From NCBI GenBank assembly GCA_002293315.1, contig DBCZ01000055.1, positions 37,400 through 50,132 of the forward strand: a stretch of 12,733 nucleotides of DNA, written 5' to 3'. Shown here piece by piece: positions 1 through 6,859 of this stretch. A program made the translations under genes and the position numbers. Source of the DNA: Ruminococcaceae bacterium UBA945 (GTDB lineage: Bacteria > Bacillota > Clostridia > Oscillospirales > Acutalibacteraceae). The notes below the pieces were generated by a model. The model did no database searches, was not told the origin of the DNA, and saw only the letters and a program-made list of their open reading frames with translations. Positions within the stretch are counted from its first letter, which is position 1, and each line of letters starts with the position of its first letter.

Positions 1-878
1 ACGGCCCTCCGGGGCTGGGCAAAACAACGCTCGCGAACATCATCGCCAACGAGATGGGCGGGAACTTCCGCATAACCAGCGGCCCGGCAATCGAAAAGCC
101 CGGCGATTTGGCCTCGCTGCTCTCTAACCTCAACGAGGGAGACGTGCTGTTCATTGACGAGGTGCATCGCCTGCCGAGAACAGTGGAGGAAATCCTCTAT
201 CCCGCGATGGAGGACTTCGCGCTTGACATCATCACGGGCAAGGGGCAGATGGCGGCGTCCTATCACCTGCCGCTCAATCATTTCACGCTTGTGGGCGCGA
301 CGACGAGAGCCGGCCAGCTCTCTCCGCCGCTTCGAGACAGATTCGGCGTGACGCTGCGATTGGAGATGTACTCCGTTGAGGAGCTTTCAAAGATTATCAT
401 GCGCAGCGCCAGAATCCTCGGCGTTGACATCGAGCCGGACGGCGCACTGGAAATCGCCTCGCGTTCAAGGGGCACGCCGAGAATCGCAAACAGGCTTCTG
501 CGCCGTGTGCGGGATTTCGCCGAAATCATGACAGACGGCGTTATCACCGTCAGCTCCGCGAAGGTGGGGCTTGACAGGCTTGAGATAGATGAAATCGGGC
601 TGGACGCGAGCGACAGGCGAATGCTTACAGCGATAATGAACTATTACGGCGGCGGGCCGGTGGGCTTGGAAACACTTGCGGCGGCTATAGGCGAAGAGGC
701 CATAACGATAGAGGACGTGAACGAGCCGTATCTCATGCAGATAGGCTTTCTGACGAGAACGCCCAGAGGCCGGTGTGTGACGAAAATCGCGTATCAGCAC
801 CTCGGGCAAAGCGTGCCGAAAAGCCTTGAGGAACAGAGTGAGAATCAGCAGAAGCTATGGGAAAGCGAGGAAGAATGA
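1..878 (+). CDS. ruvB: Holliday junction branch migration DNA helicase RuvB (5' end missing)
   Basis: RuvB is the AAA+ motor that, with RuvA, drives branch migration of Holliday junctions in recombinational repair. The reading frame is open from the window edge: the first complete codon is at base 3 and opens directly into the Walker A motif GPPGLGKTT. The first in-frame ATG, at 54, lies inside the ATPase domain and is not the real start. Other visible elements are Walker B (VLFIDEVHRL, near 147-176), sensor 1 (GATTRAG), the arginine finger in LRDRFG, sensor 2 (RGTPRIANRLLRR) and the C-terminal winged-helix domain (GLDASDRRML onward, then GFLTRTPRGR). About 291 residues are present; full RuvB is usually about 335-345, so roughly the first 50 residues lie upstream. 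The next gene starts one base after the stop, suggesting one transcript. ruvA would be expected just upstream, outside the window. Confidence 0.97.
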   Translation, partial: GPPGLGKTTLANIIANEMGGNFRITSGPAIEKPGDLASLLSNLNEGDVLFIDEVHRLPRTVEEILYPAMEDFALDIITGKGQMAASYHLPLNHFTLVGATTRAGQLSPPLRDRFGVTLRLEMYSVEELSKIIMRSARILGVDIEPDGALEIASRSRGTPRIANRLLRRVRDFAEIMTDGVITVSSAKVGLDRLEIDEIGLDASDRRMLTAIMNYYGGGPVGLETLAAAIGEEAITIEDVNEPYLMQIGFLTRTPRGRCVTKIAYQHLGQSVPKSLEEQSENQQKLWESEEE

Positions 879-879
879 C

Positions 880-1206
880 ATGAGTGCTGTAAACAAGGTG
901 AAAATCACGGTTTTAAGAAGAGAATGCTTTTCTGATTTGCAGGAGGAGTATCTTGCTGACCCAAAATCCGGCCCGTGTACGATGTTTGAGGACGGGCAGG
1001 AGATTATTGTGGACGGAAAGGGATTTGACAGAATGCTGCACGGCACATTCTGCGCCGAGGCGTGGGATTGTATCAGCCGGTACGTTTATGCGGCGCTTCA
1101 GGGCGGCTCAATTATGAACGGCTGGACGAACGATGAAAAAATGATGATTGCCTGCTGTAACGACGGAACAAGGCCTGTCATTTTTAAGATAGAGAGAATG
1201 GATTAA
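880..1206 (+). CDS. TIGR04076 family protein (uncharacterised, cysteine-rich)
   Basis: A small 108-residue protein recognised from memory as the TIGR04076 family, whose function is unknown. The N-terminus (KVKITVLRRECFSDLQEEYL), the GPC motif at residues 31-33, FCAEAW at 57-62 and the C-terminal ACCNDGTRPVIFKIER block match the family pattern. Cysteines lie at 16, 33, 58, 64, 92 and 93. Those in the GPC, FC and ACC motifs are the ones I recall as conserved, so metal binding or redox chemistry is possible but unproven. No signal peptide or membrane segment is visible, so it is probably cytoplasmic. I chose the ATG at 880 because a GAGGAAG-type ribosome binding site sits just upstream and the family starts near this point; an in-frame ATG at 826 would lie inside ruvB. 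It is followed 19 bases later by glmM. Confidence 0.85.
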   Translation: MSAVNKVKITVLRRECFSDLQEEYLADPKSGPCTMFEDGQEIIVDGKGFDRMLHGTFCAEAWDCISRYVYAALQGGSIMNGWTNDEKMMIACCNDGTRPVIFKIERMD

Positions 1207-1225
1207 AGCGAAACAAGGAGGAATT

Positions 1226-2581
1226 ATGGGACGTTTATTCGGAACAGACGGAATCAGAGGAATTGCGAACAAGGATTTGACCTGCGAGCTGGCTACACAG
1301 CTCGGCAGAGCGGCGGCAGCGGTACTTATCAACAAGACCAATAAAGCGCCTAAGGTTATTATAGGCAAGGACACGCGCCTTTCATCCGATATGCTGGAAA
1401 GCGCGATGGCGGCGGGGCTTTGCAGTGTGGGCGCAAGCGTGGTTTCGCTCGGCGTGGTGCCTACGCCCGCGGTTGCCTATCTTGTGGAGAAATACAAGGC
1501 GGACGCGGGAATCATGATTTCGGCTTCGCATAATTCCTATGAATACAACGGAATTAAAATTTTCAGCGGAGACGGCTATAAGCTGCCTGACATGCTGGAG
1601 GAAAAAATCGAAGACATTGTGCTGGGCAAAGACAGCATTGAGGAGAATTATGCGATTGACGACGCCATCGGCACGGTGACATATGCCGATTCTGCTGTGC
1701 GCGATTATATTGAGCATGTTAAAAGCACGGTGCATTTCTCGCTTGACGGTCTTGAAATAGCCATCGATTGCGCGAACGGCTCGGCATGTGCTTCGGCGAA
1801 GATGCTGTTTGAGGAGCTTGGGGCGAAGCTGCATGTGCTCAACTGCGCGCCCGACGGCATTAACGTAAACGATAATTGCGGCTCAACGCACATGGAGGGC
1901 TTAATAGAATACGTCAAAGCGCATGATGAGGTCTGCTGCGGCATCGCGTTTGACGGAGACGCCGACAGATGCCTTGCCGTGGACGAAAACGGGAATATGG
2001 TGGACGGCGACTACATCATGGCGATTTGCGCGCTGGATATGAAGAGCCGCGGCAAGCTGGCCAAAGACTGCATGGTAGGCACGATTATGACGAACCTCGG
2101 GCTTGTGCGCTTCTGCGAGGAAAATGGCATGAAATTTGTTGCGACGAAGGTCGGCGACAGATATGTGCTTGAGGAGATGCTTCTTTCCGGCTACAACTTC
2201 GGCGGCGAACAGAGCGGGCACGTCATTTTCAAAGATTTTGCCACAACCGGCGACGGTCAGCTCACGGCAGCGCAGCTGCTTTCAATCCTCAGGCGGAGAG
2301 AGGCAAGGCTCTCGTCACTTGCAACGCTTATGCAGCACTATCCGCAGGTGACGATAAATATCACGGTTTCAGAGGAAGGCAAAACCGCGGTGTATACAGA
2401 CAGGAAAATCAAGGCGACGATAAACGAGGCGACGAAGACGCTCGGCAGTTCTGGCAGAATCATCGTGCGTCCGTCGGGCACAGAACCGCTTCTGCGAGTG
2501 ATGGTTGAGGGGCAGGATGAAAAGGTCATTAACGAGCTGGCAAATAAGGTGGCAGACGTCATAAAGACAGAGCTGGCCTGA
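1226..2581 (+). CDS. glmM: Phosphoglucosamine mutase GlmM
   Basis: GlmM interconverts glucosamine-6-phosphate and glucosamine-1-phosphate, the step before GlmU on the way to UDP-GlcNAc for peptidoglycan. The 451-residue length is normal. The N-terminus MGRLFGTDGIRG is typical. The phosphoserine loop is SASHNS at residues 99-104, with Ser101 the predicted catalytic phosphorylated residue. The Mg-binding loop DGDADR is at 243-248, the sugar-specificity loop GGEQSGH at 326-332 and the phosphate-binding loop RPSGTEP at 415-421. All four domains are therefore present. The GEQSGH loop and the GTDGIRG start favour GlmM over a general phosphoglucomutase/phosphomannomutase. A strong AAGGAGG site at 1215-1221 fixes the start. 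The position after loop residue N103 is Ser, where many homologues have Pro; this is a minor variant. The next gene begins 10 bases after the stop. Confidence 0.97.
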   Translation: MGRLFGTDGIRGIANKDLTCELATQLGRAAAAVLINKTNKAPKVIIGKDTRLSSDMLESAMAAGLCSVGASVVSLGVVPTPAVAYLVEKYKADAGIMISASHNSYEYNGIKIFSGDGYKLPDMLEEKIEDIVLGKDSIEENYAIDDAIGTVTYADSAVRDYIEHVKSTVHFSLDGLEIAIDCANGSACASAKMLFEELGAKLHVLNCAPDGINVNDNCGSTHMEGLIEYVKAHDEVCCGIAFDGDADRCLAVDENGNMVDGDYIMAICALDMKSRGKLAKDCMVGTIMTNLGLVRFCEENGMKFVATKVGDRYVLEEMLLSGYNFGGEQSGHVIFKDFATTGDGQLTAAQLLSILRRREARLSSLATLMQHYPQVTINITVSEEGKTAVYTDRKIKATINEATKTLGSSGRIIVRPSGTEPLLRVMVEGQDEKVINELANKVADVIKTELA

Positions 2582-2591
2582 AGGAAGAGAC

Positions 2592-3452
2592 ATGAGAGAA
2601 GCTAAATGGCAAGACTATGAGCTGATAGACACCTCTGACGGCGAGCGGCTTGAGCGCTGGGGAGATGTTATCCTTATAAGACCCGACCCGCAGATTATCT
2701 GGTCTTCGGGGAAGATGAACCCGCTCTGGCAGCAGGCAAACGCCCGCTATGTGCGTTCAAGCTCAGGCGGCGGCGCATGGGAGACTTACAGAGAAACGCC
2801 CGAGGTCTGGAAGATAAAATGGCACGATTTGACGTTCAAGCTCAGGACAATGGGCTTTAAGCATACGGGGATTTTCCCCGAGCAGGCTGTCAACTGGGAA
2901 TATGCCGCACAGAAGATTGCAAAAGCCGGAAGACAGCTGAAGATTCTCAATCTCTTCGGGTATACGGGCGCGGCGACGCTGGCCTGCATGAAGGCCGGTG
3001 CCGCTGTAACGCATGTGGACGCCTCTAAAGGAATGGTGCAGTTCGCGAAAGAGAACGCCGAGGCTTCCGGCACAGCAGATTTGTCCGTGCGCTGGCTTGT
3101 GGACGACTGCGTGAAGTTCGTGCAGCGCGAGAACAGGCGCGGGAACAAGTATGACGGCATAATCATGGACCCGCCCTCATATGGCAGAGGCCCGAACGGC
3201 GAGGTCTGGAAGCTTGAAGAGCAGCTCTCACCGCTGGTGGAGATGTGTCTGCCGGTTCTAAGCGAGGACGCAGAGTTCTTCATTCTCAACTCATACACAA
3301 CGGGGCTTTCCGCGGCGGTGATGGAATATCTGCTCGGCTTGATGATAAAAACCGGGTTCGGCGGGCAGGTGAGCGGAGACGAAATCGGGCTGCGCGTGAC
3401 GGAAAGCGATTTAATCCTCCCGTGCGGAAGTACGGCAATCTGGGAGAAATAA
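2592..3452 (+). CDS. Class I SAM-dependent RNA methyltransferase, COG1092/RlmI-like
   Basis: A 286-residue Rossmann-fold methyltransferase that uses S-adenosylmethionine. Motif I is NLFGYTGAATL (about 120-130), the acidic ribose-binding residue is in VDAS (142-145) and the catalytic motif IV is DPPSYGRGPNG (193-203). The segment GIFPEQAVNW (93-102), just before the core, resembles the matching stretch of the RlmI/RlmK (COG1092) rRNA methyltransferases. The N-terminal about 90 residues appear to be the short beta domain, and I do not see a recognisable PUA domain, which E. coli RlmI has. The likely target is rRNA, but base and position cannot be read from sequence. The start has an AAGGAAG ribosome binding site at 2581-2587. 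It is 10 bases from both glmM and ecfA1, so it is probably co-transcribed with them. Confidence 0.88.
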   Translation: MREAKWQDYELIDTSDGERLERWGDVILIRPDPQIIWSSGKMNPLWQQANARYVRSSSGGGAWETYRETPEVWKIKWHDLTFKLRTMGFKHTGIFPEQAVNWEYAAQKIAKAGRQLKILNLFGYTGAATLACMKAGAAVTHVDASKGMVQFAKENAEASGTADLSVRWLVDDCVKFVQRENRRGNKYDGIIMDPPSYGRGPNGEVWKLEEQLSPLVEMCLPVLSEDAEFFILNSYTTGLSAAVMEYLLGLMIKTGFGGQVSGDEIGLRVTESDLILPCGSTAIWEK

Positions 3453-3465
3453 GGAGAAAGCTTTG
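3451..3465 (+). promoter_or_regulatory. Ribosome binding site and TTG start of ecfA1
   Basis: An AAGGAG motif at 3451-3456, overlapping the methyltransferase stop codon, lies six bases before a TTG at 3463. Translation from that TTG gives MAFIEIKDVRF, the expected beginning of an EcfA ATPase, and no ATG occurs in frame nearby. TTG initiation is therefore well supported. Confidence 0.85.
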
Positions 3466-4314
3466 GCATTCATAGAAATTAAGGACGTTAGGTTTTCATA
3501 TAATCTGGGTACGCCTGAAGCGAAGGAAGTGCTTCACAAAATAAGTATGAGCATTGAAAAGGGTGAGTTTGTCGCTCTTTTGGGGCATAACGGCTGCGGG
3601 AAATCCACGGTGGCGCACCTGTTGAACGGTATGCTGGTGCCTACGAAGGGAGAAATCACCGTCGGCGGCATTTCAACTGCCGCGGAGGAGACGATTCTCG
3701 AAGTGCGCAGCAAGGTGGGGCTGGTTCAGCAGAACCCGGATAATCAAATAGTGGCGGGCATTGTCGAGGAGGATGTGGCGTTCGGGCCGGAGAATCTCGG
3801 CGTGCCGCAGCCGGAAATACGGCAAAGAGTAGACGAGGCGCTCAAGGCCGTGGATATGTACGAATACCGCGAGCATGCCCCGCATAAGCTGTCGGGCGGG
3901 CAAAAGCAGCGCGTCGCGATTGCCGGGATTATCGCAATGCAGCCCGACTGCATTGTCCTTGATGAGCCGACCGCAATGCTAGACCCGCGCGGCAGAAAAG
4001 AGGTTATGGATTCAATAAAACGCCTCAACACAGAGAGAGGCATAACCGTTGTGCTCATCACGCACTACATGGATGAGGCTGTGCAGGCGAAGCGGGTAAT
4101 CGTGATGGACGAGGGGAGTATCCTGCGTGAGGGCACGGCGGAGGAGATTTTCTCCGAGGTGGAGTTCATGAAGCGGCACGACCTCGACGTTCCGCAGGCG
4201 ACTGAGCTCGTCTATCGCCTTAAGGCGGCGGGAATCGGGCTTAAGGGAGATATGCCGCTCAACACGGCGGAATGCATGAAGATATTTGAGAAATACGACA
4301 AAAACGCAGTTTGA
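3463..4314 (+). CDS. ecfA1: ECF transporter ATPase EcfA1
   Basis: One of two ABC ATPases that power the energy-coupling factor importer, which takes up vitamins and metal ions through interchangeable S components. It acts at the cytoplasmic face of the membrane. In its 283 residues are Walker A GHNGCGKST (41-49), the Q-loop with VQQNPDNQI (88-96), the EcfA-typical VAFGPENLG (105-113), the ABC signature LSGGQ (143-147), Walker B CIVLDEP (163-169, catalytic Glu168) and the switch His201. The Q-loop NPDNQ is characteristic of EcfA1 rather than EcfA2. Translation begins at TTG. ecfA2 follows after 30 bases and ecfT after that, the standard order in Firmicutes. Confidence 0.95.
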   Translation: MAFIEIKDVRFSYNLGTPEAKEVLHKISMSIEKGEFVALLGHNGCGKSTVAHLLNGMLVPTKGEITVGGISTAAEETILEVRSKVGLVQQNPDNQIVAGIVEEDVAFGPENLGVPQPEIRQRVDEALKAVDMYEYREHAPHKLSGGQKQRVAIAGIIAMQPDCIVLDEPTAMLDPRGRKEVMDSIKRLNTERGITVVLITHYMDEAVQAKRVIVMDEGSILREGTAEEIFSEVEFMKRHDLDVPQATELVYRLKAAGIGLKGDMPLNTAECMKIFEKYDKNAV

Positions 4315-4344
4315 TTTTATTATAAAGCGAAAACCGAGGGCAAG

Positions 4345-5211
4345 ATGAACGTAATTGAAACGAAAAACCTGAGCTTTACATATGGTGTGAACACACCCTT
4401 TGAAATCACGGCGGTTGACGATGTGTCAATCAGCGTGGAAGAGGGGGAATTTCTGGGTGTGATGGGGCACACGGGCAGCGGGAAATCCACACTTATCCAG
4501 ATGCTCAATGGCCTTATTAAGCCGACTTCGGGGCAGATTCTCCTGAACGGCGGCGACATCTGGGAACACCCGAAGGAGATAAGAAAGGTGCGCTTTCAGG
4601 TGGGCATGGTGTTTCAATATCCGGAATATCAGCTGTTTGAGGAGACTGTGATAAAGGACATCATGTTCGGCCCGAAGAATATGGGGCTTTCAGACGAAGA
4701 AGCGCGCAGGAGGGCGATGGAGGCCGTCCGCTTCGTCGAGCTGCCGGAGGATTTGCTGGAGAAATCGCCGTTTGACTTATCGGGCGGCGAGAAGCGCCGT
4801 GCGGCAATCGCGGGAGTAATCGCGATGGATCCTGAGGTGCTGATTCTCGATGAACCCACCGCAGGGCTTGACCCGCGCGGCAGAGATGTGCTGCTGACGC
4901 AGATTCAGCAATATCACAAGGAGAGGGAAAACACGGTTCTGTTCGTCTCTCACAGCATGGAGGATATTGCGAGAATCGCGGACAGGATTCTCGTCATGAA
5001 TAAGGGCAAGGAGGCTATGCTTGATTCCACGCATGAGGTGTTCAGGCGCACGGAAGAGCTCAAAAAAATGGGGCTGCGTGTGCCGCAAATCACTGAAATC
5101 ATGCAGAAGCTGCATGAAAGGGGCTATCCTGTTGACGATGGCACGCTGACGATGGACGAAGCCCTGCGCCAGCTTATCCCATATATGAAGAGAAGGGAGG
5201 AAAACAGATGA
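4345..5211 (+). CDS. ecfA2: ECF transporter ATPase EcfA2
   Basis: The partner ATPase of EcfA1; the two form a heterodimer that couples ATP hydrolysis to movement of the EcfT scaffold and a bound S component. The 288-residue product has Walker A GHTGSGKST (41-49), the Q-loop VFQYPEYQLF (89-98) typical of EcfA2, MFGPKNMG (107-114), the signature LSGGE (145-149), Walker B VLILDE (165-170, catalytic Glu170) and switch His203. The C-terminal domain after about residue 225 contains the usual helical segment that contacts the partner. Only a weak purine-rich site (GAGGG) precedes the ATG. The last four bases (ATGA) overlap the start of ecfT, implying translational coupling. Confidence 0.95.
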   Translation: MNVIETKNLSFTYGVNTPFEITAVDDVSISVEEGEFLGVMGHTGSGKSTLIQMLNGLIKPTSGQILLNGGDIWEHPKEIRKVRFQVGMVFQYPEYQLFEETVIKDIMFGPKNMGLSDEEARRRAMEAVRFVELPEDLLEKSPFDLSGGEKRRAAIAGVIAMDPEVLILDEPTAGLDPRGRDVLLTQIQQYHKERENTVLFVSHSMEDIARIADRILVMNKGKEAMLDSTHEVFRRTEELKKMGLRVPQITEIMQKLHERGYPVDDGTLTMDEALRQLIPYMKRREENR

Positions 5212-6026
5212 TAGGCGACATCACGTTCGGGCAATATTTTCCAGGGAAATCAATCATACACAAAGCCGACCCGCGGCTGAAAATCACGCTGACAGTCGCA
5301 TATATCGTCTTGCTTTTCATCGCGAACAATTTCCTCTCATTGGCGGCGGTTGTGGGCTTTATTCTCCTGATTATGGCATTATCAAAGGTGCCTGTGGGGC
5401 TTTATTTCAAGAGCATGAAGGCTGTGATATTCATCGTGACGTTCACGTCAATTCTAAATCTTTTCTATGGCACGGGAGAGCCGCTTGTTAAATTCGGCTT
5501 CATCACGATAACGCAGAACGGAGTATTCAACGCCATTTTTATCTCGGTTAGAATCGTTTCGCTGATTCTGACAAGCTCCGTGCTAACGTTCACCACCTCG
5601 CCCACACAGCTCACGGACGCGATTGAGAGACTGCTGAAGCCTCTGTCTTACCTACGAGTGCCGGTGCATGAATTCGCGATGATGATGACAATAGCCCTGC
5701 GGTTCGTCCCCACCTTGCTTGAGGAGACGGATAAAATCATGAGCGCGCAGAAGGCGCGCGGGGCTGACATGGAAAGCGGCGGGATAATCCAGCGCGTCAG
5801 GGCGCTGATACCGATTCTGATTCCGCTGTTTGTTTCGGCCTTCAGGCGGGCATATGAGCTTGCCACTGCCATGGAGAGCAGGTGCTATCACGGCGGCAAG
5901 GGTCGGACGAAGATGAAGCTTCTGAAGTTCGGCAAGGTTGATGTAATCGTCATCGGGGCGGTGCTTATAAACCTCGCGCTGTTCATCGTGCTGAATATTA
6001 TCTTCCCGCCCTCGATAGTGCTGTAA
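5208..6026 (+). CDS. ecfT: ECF transporter transmembrane component EcfT
   Basis: The membrane scaffold that links the EcfA1/A2 dimer to exchangeable substrate-binding S proteins. The 272-residue product has hydrophobic segments near residues 26-58, 70-86, 108-128, 155-171, 198-214 and 244-266. The first coupling-helix motif is ARG at 183-185, within MSAQKARGADMESGG; the second X-R-X motif is SRC at 224-226, within AMESRCYHGG. Both are expected to contact grooves in the two ATPases. Its start overlaps the ecfA2 stop by four bases. No S component (BioY, ThiT, RibU and similar) is encoded in the window, consistent with a group II module serving S proteins encoded elsewhere. Confidence 0.95.
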   Translation: MIGDITFGQYFPGKSIIHKADPRLKITLTVAYIVLLFIANNFLSLAAVVGFILLIMALSKVPVGLYFKSMKAVIFIVTFTSILNLFYGTGEPLVKFGFITITQNGVFNAIFISVRIVSLILTSSVLTFTTSPTQLTDAIERLLKPLSYLRVPVHEFAMMMTIALRFVPTLLEETDKIMSAQKARGADMESGGIIQRVRALIPILIPLFVSAFRRAYELATAMESRCYHGGKGRTKMKLLKFGKVDVIVIGAVLINLALFIVLNIIFPPSIVL

Positions 6027-6047
6027 AAGCATAAAACTTTACAGTAC
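6018..6047 (+). other. Imperfect hairpin spanning the ecfT stop codon
   Basis: CTGTAAAAG (6021-6029) can pair with CTTTACAG (6037-6044) with one bulged A, leaving a seven-base A-rich loop. The stem can extend outward by a G-U, a T-A and a G-C pair to 6018 and 6047. The ecfT stop TAA lies in the 5' arm. No T-run follows on either strand, so it does not look like a standard intrinsic terminator. It may mark a processing or stability element, or be fortuitous in AT-rich sequence. Confidence 0.35.
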
Positions 6048-6071
6048 AGAAATATAGACGGAGACTGGATT

Positions 6072-6809
6072 ATGAGAAACCTGCTCGTGAAAATTGCATA
6101 TGACGGCGCAAGCTATCACGGCTGGCAGATTCAGGAGAATGCCCTGACGGTGCAGGAGGTCTTCCAGAACGCGCTTCACACCGTGATAGATGAAAGGGTT
6201 GACATCAAGGCGTGCAGCAGGACGGATACCGGTGTTCACGCCAGAGAGTTTTGCATAAGCTTCAAAACGGAGAGTAAAATTGAAGCAGAGCGCTTGCCCT
6301 TTGCTTTGAATAACTATCTCCCGAGAGACATCGCGGTGTTTTCCTGCGAGGAAAAGGAAGAAGATTTCCACGCAAGATATTCCTGCAGGGGCAAGGAGTA
6401 TGCCTATGAAATATGGAACAGCAAGATACGGAACCCTTTTCTTGACAGGCATATCCTGCATTACTGGTATAAGATTGACGAAAATAAGTTGAATGAGGCC
6501 GCGGGGCATTTCATGGGCAGGCACGATTTTTCCTCGTTTTGCACGCTTGATAAGCGAGACATCGGCGACATGCGCCGTACTGTGACGGAAGCGAGGGTGG
6601 AGCGCGCCGGTGAAAAGGTGATTTTCACGGTTACCGCGGACGGATTCTTGTATAACATGGTGAGAATCATGACGGGAACGTTGCTGCGAGTGCAGGAGGG
6701 AAAGCTTGTGCCCGATGATATACCGCTGATAATCGAGGCAAAAAACAGGGCAAAGGCGGGCCCGACCGTCCCGCCCGAGGGGTTATATCTAAATAAAGTC
6801 TTTTATTGA
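6072..6809 (+). CDS. truA: tRNA pseudouridine(38-40) synthase TruA
   Basis: TruA isomerises uridines 38-40 in the anticodon stem-loop of many tRNAs to pseudouridine. The 245-residue length is standard. The catalytic motif CSRTDTGVHA contains Asp52. Other family marks are GWQIQ (17-21), the RGKEYAYE segment with the conserved Tyr110, the GRHDFSSFC block (149-157), DGFLYNMVRIMTG (190-202) and the C-terminal AGPTVPPEGLYL (229-240). The start has GGAG at 6060-6063, eight bases upstream. Its place after ecfT is conserved across Firmicutes, where truA commonly follows the ECF genes. It is separated by 45 bases from ecfT and 47 from the next gene, with no obvious terminator on either side. Confidence 0.96.
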   Translation: MRNLLVKIAYDGASYHGWQIQENALTVQEVFQNALHTVIDERVDIKACSRTDTGVHAREFCISFKTESKIEAERLPFALNNYLPRDIAVFSCEEKEEDFHARYSCRGKEYAYEIWNSKIRNPFLDRHILHYWYKIDENKLNEAAGHFMGRHDFSSFCTLDKRDIGDMRRTVTEARVERAGEKVIFTVTADGFLYNMVRIMTGTLLRVQEGKLVPDDIPLIIEAKNRAKAGPTVPPEGLYLNKVFY

Positions 6810-6822
6810 AAAAGCTTAGCCG

Positions 6823-6840
6823 TTAAATTGATTAAATTGA
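6823..6840 (+). repeat. Tandem duplication of TTAAATTGA
   Basis: Two exact adjacent copies of the nine-base unit TTAAATTGA lie in the truA/DUF5711 gap, just before the downstream ribosome binding site. This is short, AT-rich and possibly a slippage product; no function is implied. Confidence 0.6.
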
Positions 6841-6843
6841 GTG

Positions 6844-6859
6844 AGGAGGTGGATTCTTG
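6844..6859 (+). promoter_or_regulatory. Ribosome binding site and TTG start of the DUF5711-like gene
   Basis: A strong AGGAGGT at 6844-6850 is six bases before the TTG at 6857 but 18 bases before the next in-frame ATG at 6869. Spacing therefore supports TTG as the start codon. Confidence 0.8.

Noticed and set aside
2786..3469. A 227-codon open frame on the minus strand opposite the methyltransferase gene.
   Set aside because: It is antisense to a gene with clear motifs, has no ribosome binding site or recognisable domain, and the open frame is explained by codon bias of the real gene.
6038..6058. A promoter before truA, from TTTACA at 6038-6043 and TATAGA at 6053-6058.
   Set aside because: The spacer is only nine bases, far from the 16-18 needed.
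6018..6060. Intrinsic terminator after ecfT.
   Set aside because: The hairpin is AT-rich and not followed by a T-run on either strand, so it is listed only as a hairpin.
6039..6524. A 161-codon minus-strand open frame over truA.
   Set aside because: It overlaps TruA catalytic motifs on the other strand and has no family resemblance.
6806..6837. A promoter before the DUF5711-like gene, from TTGAAA at 6806.
   Set aside because: No acceptable -10 hexamer occurs at 16-18 bases; the best match, TTAAAT, needs a 20-base spacer.
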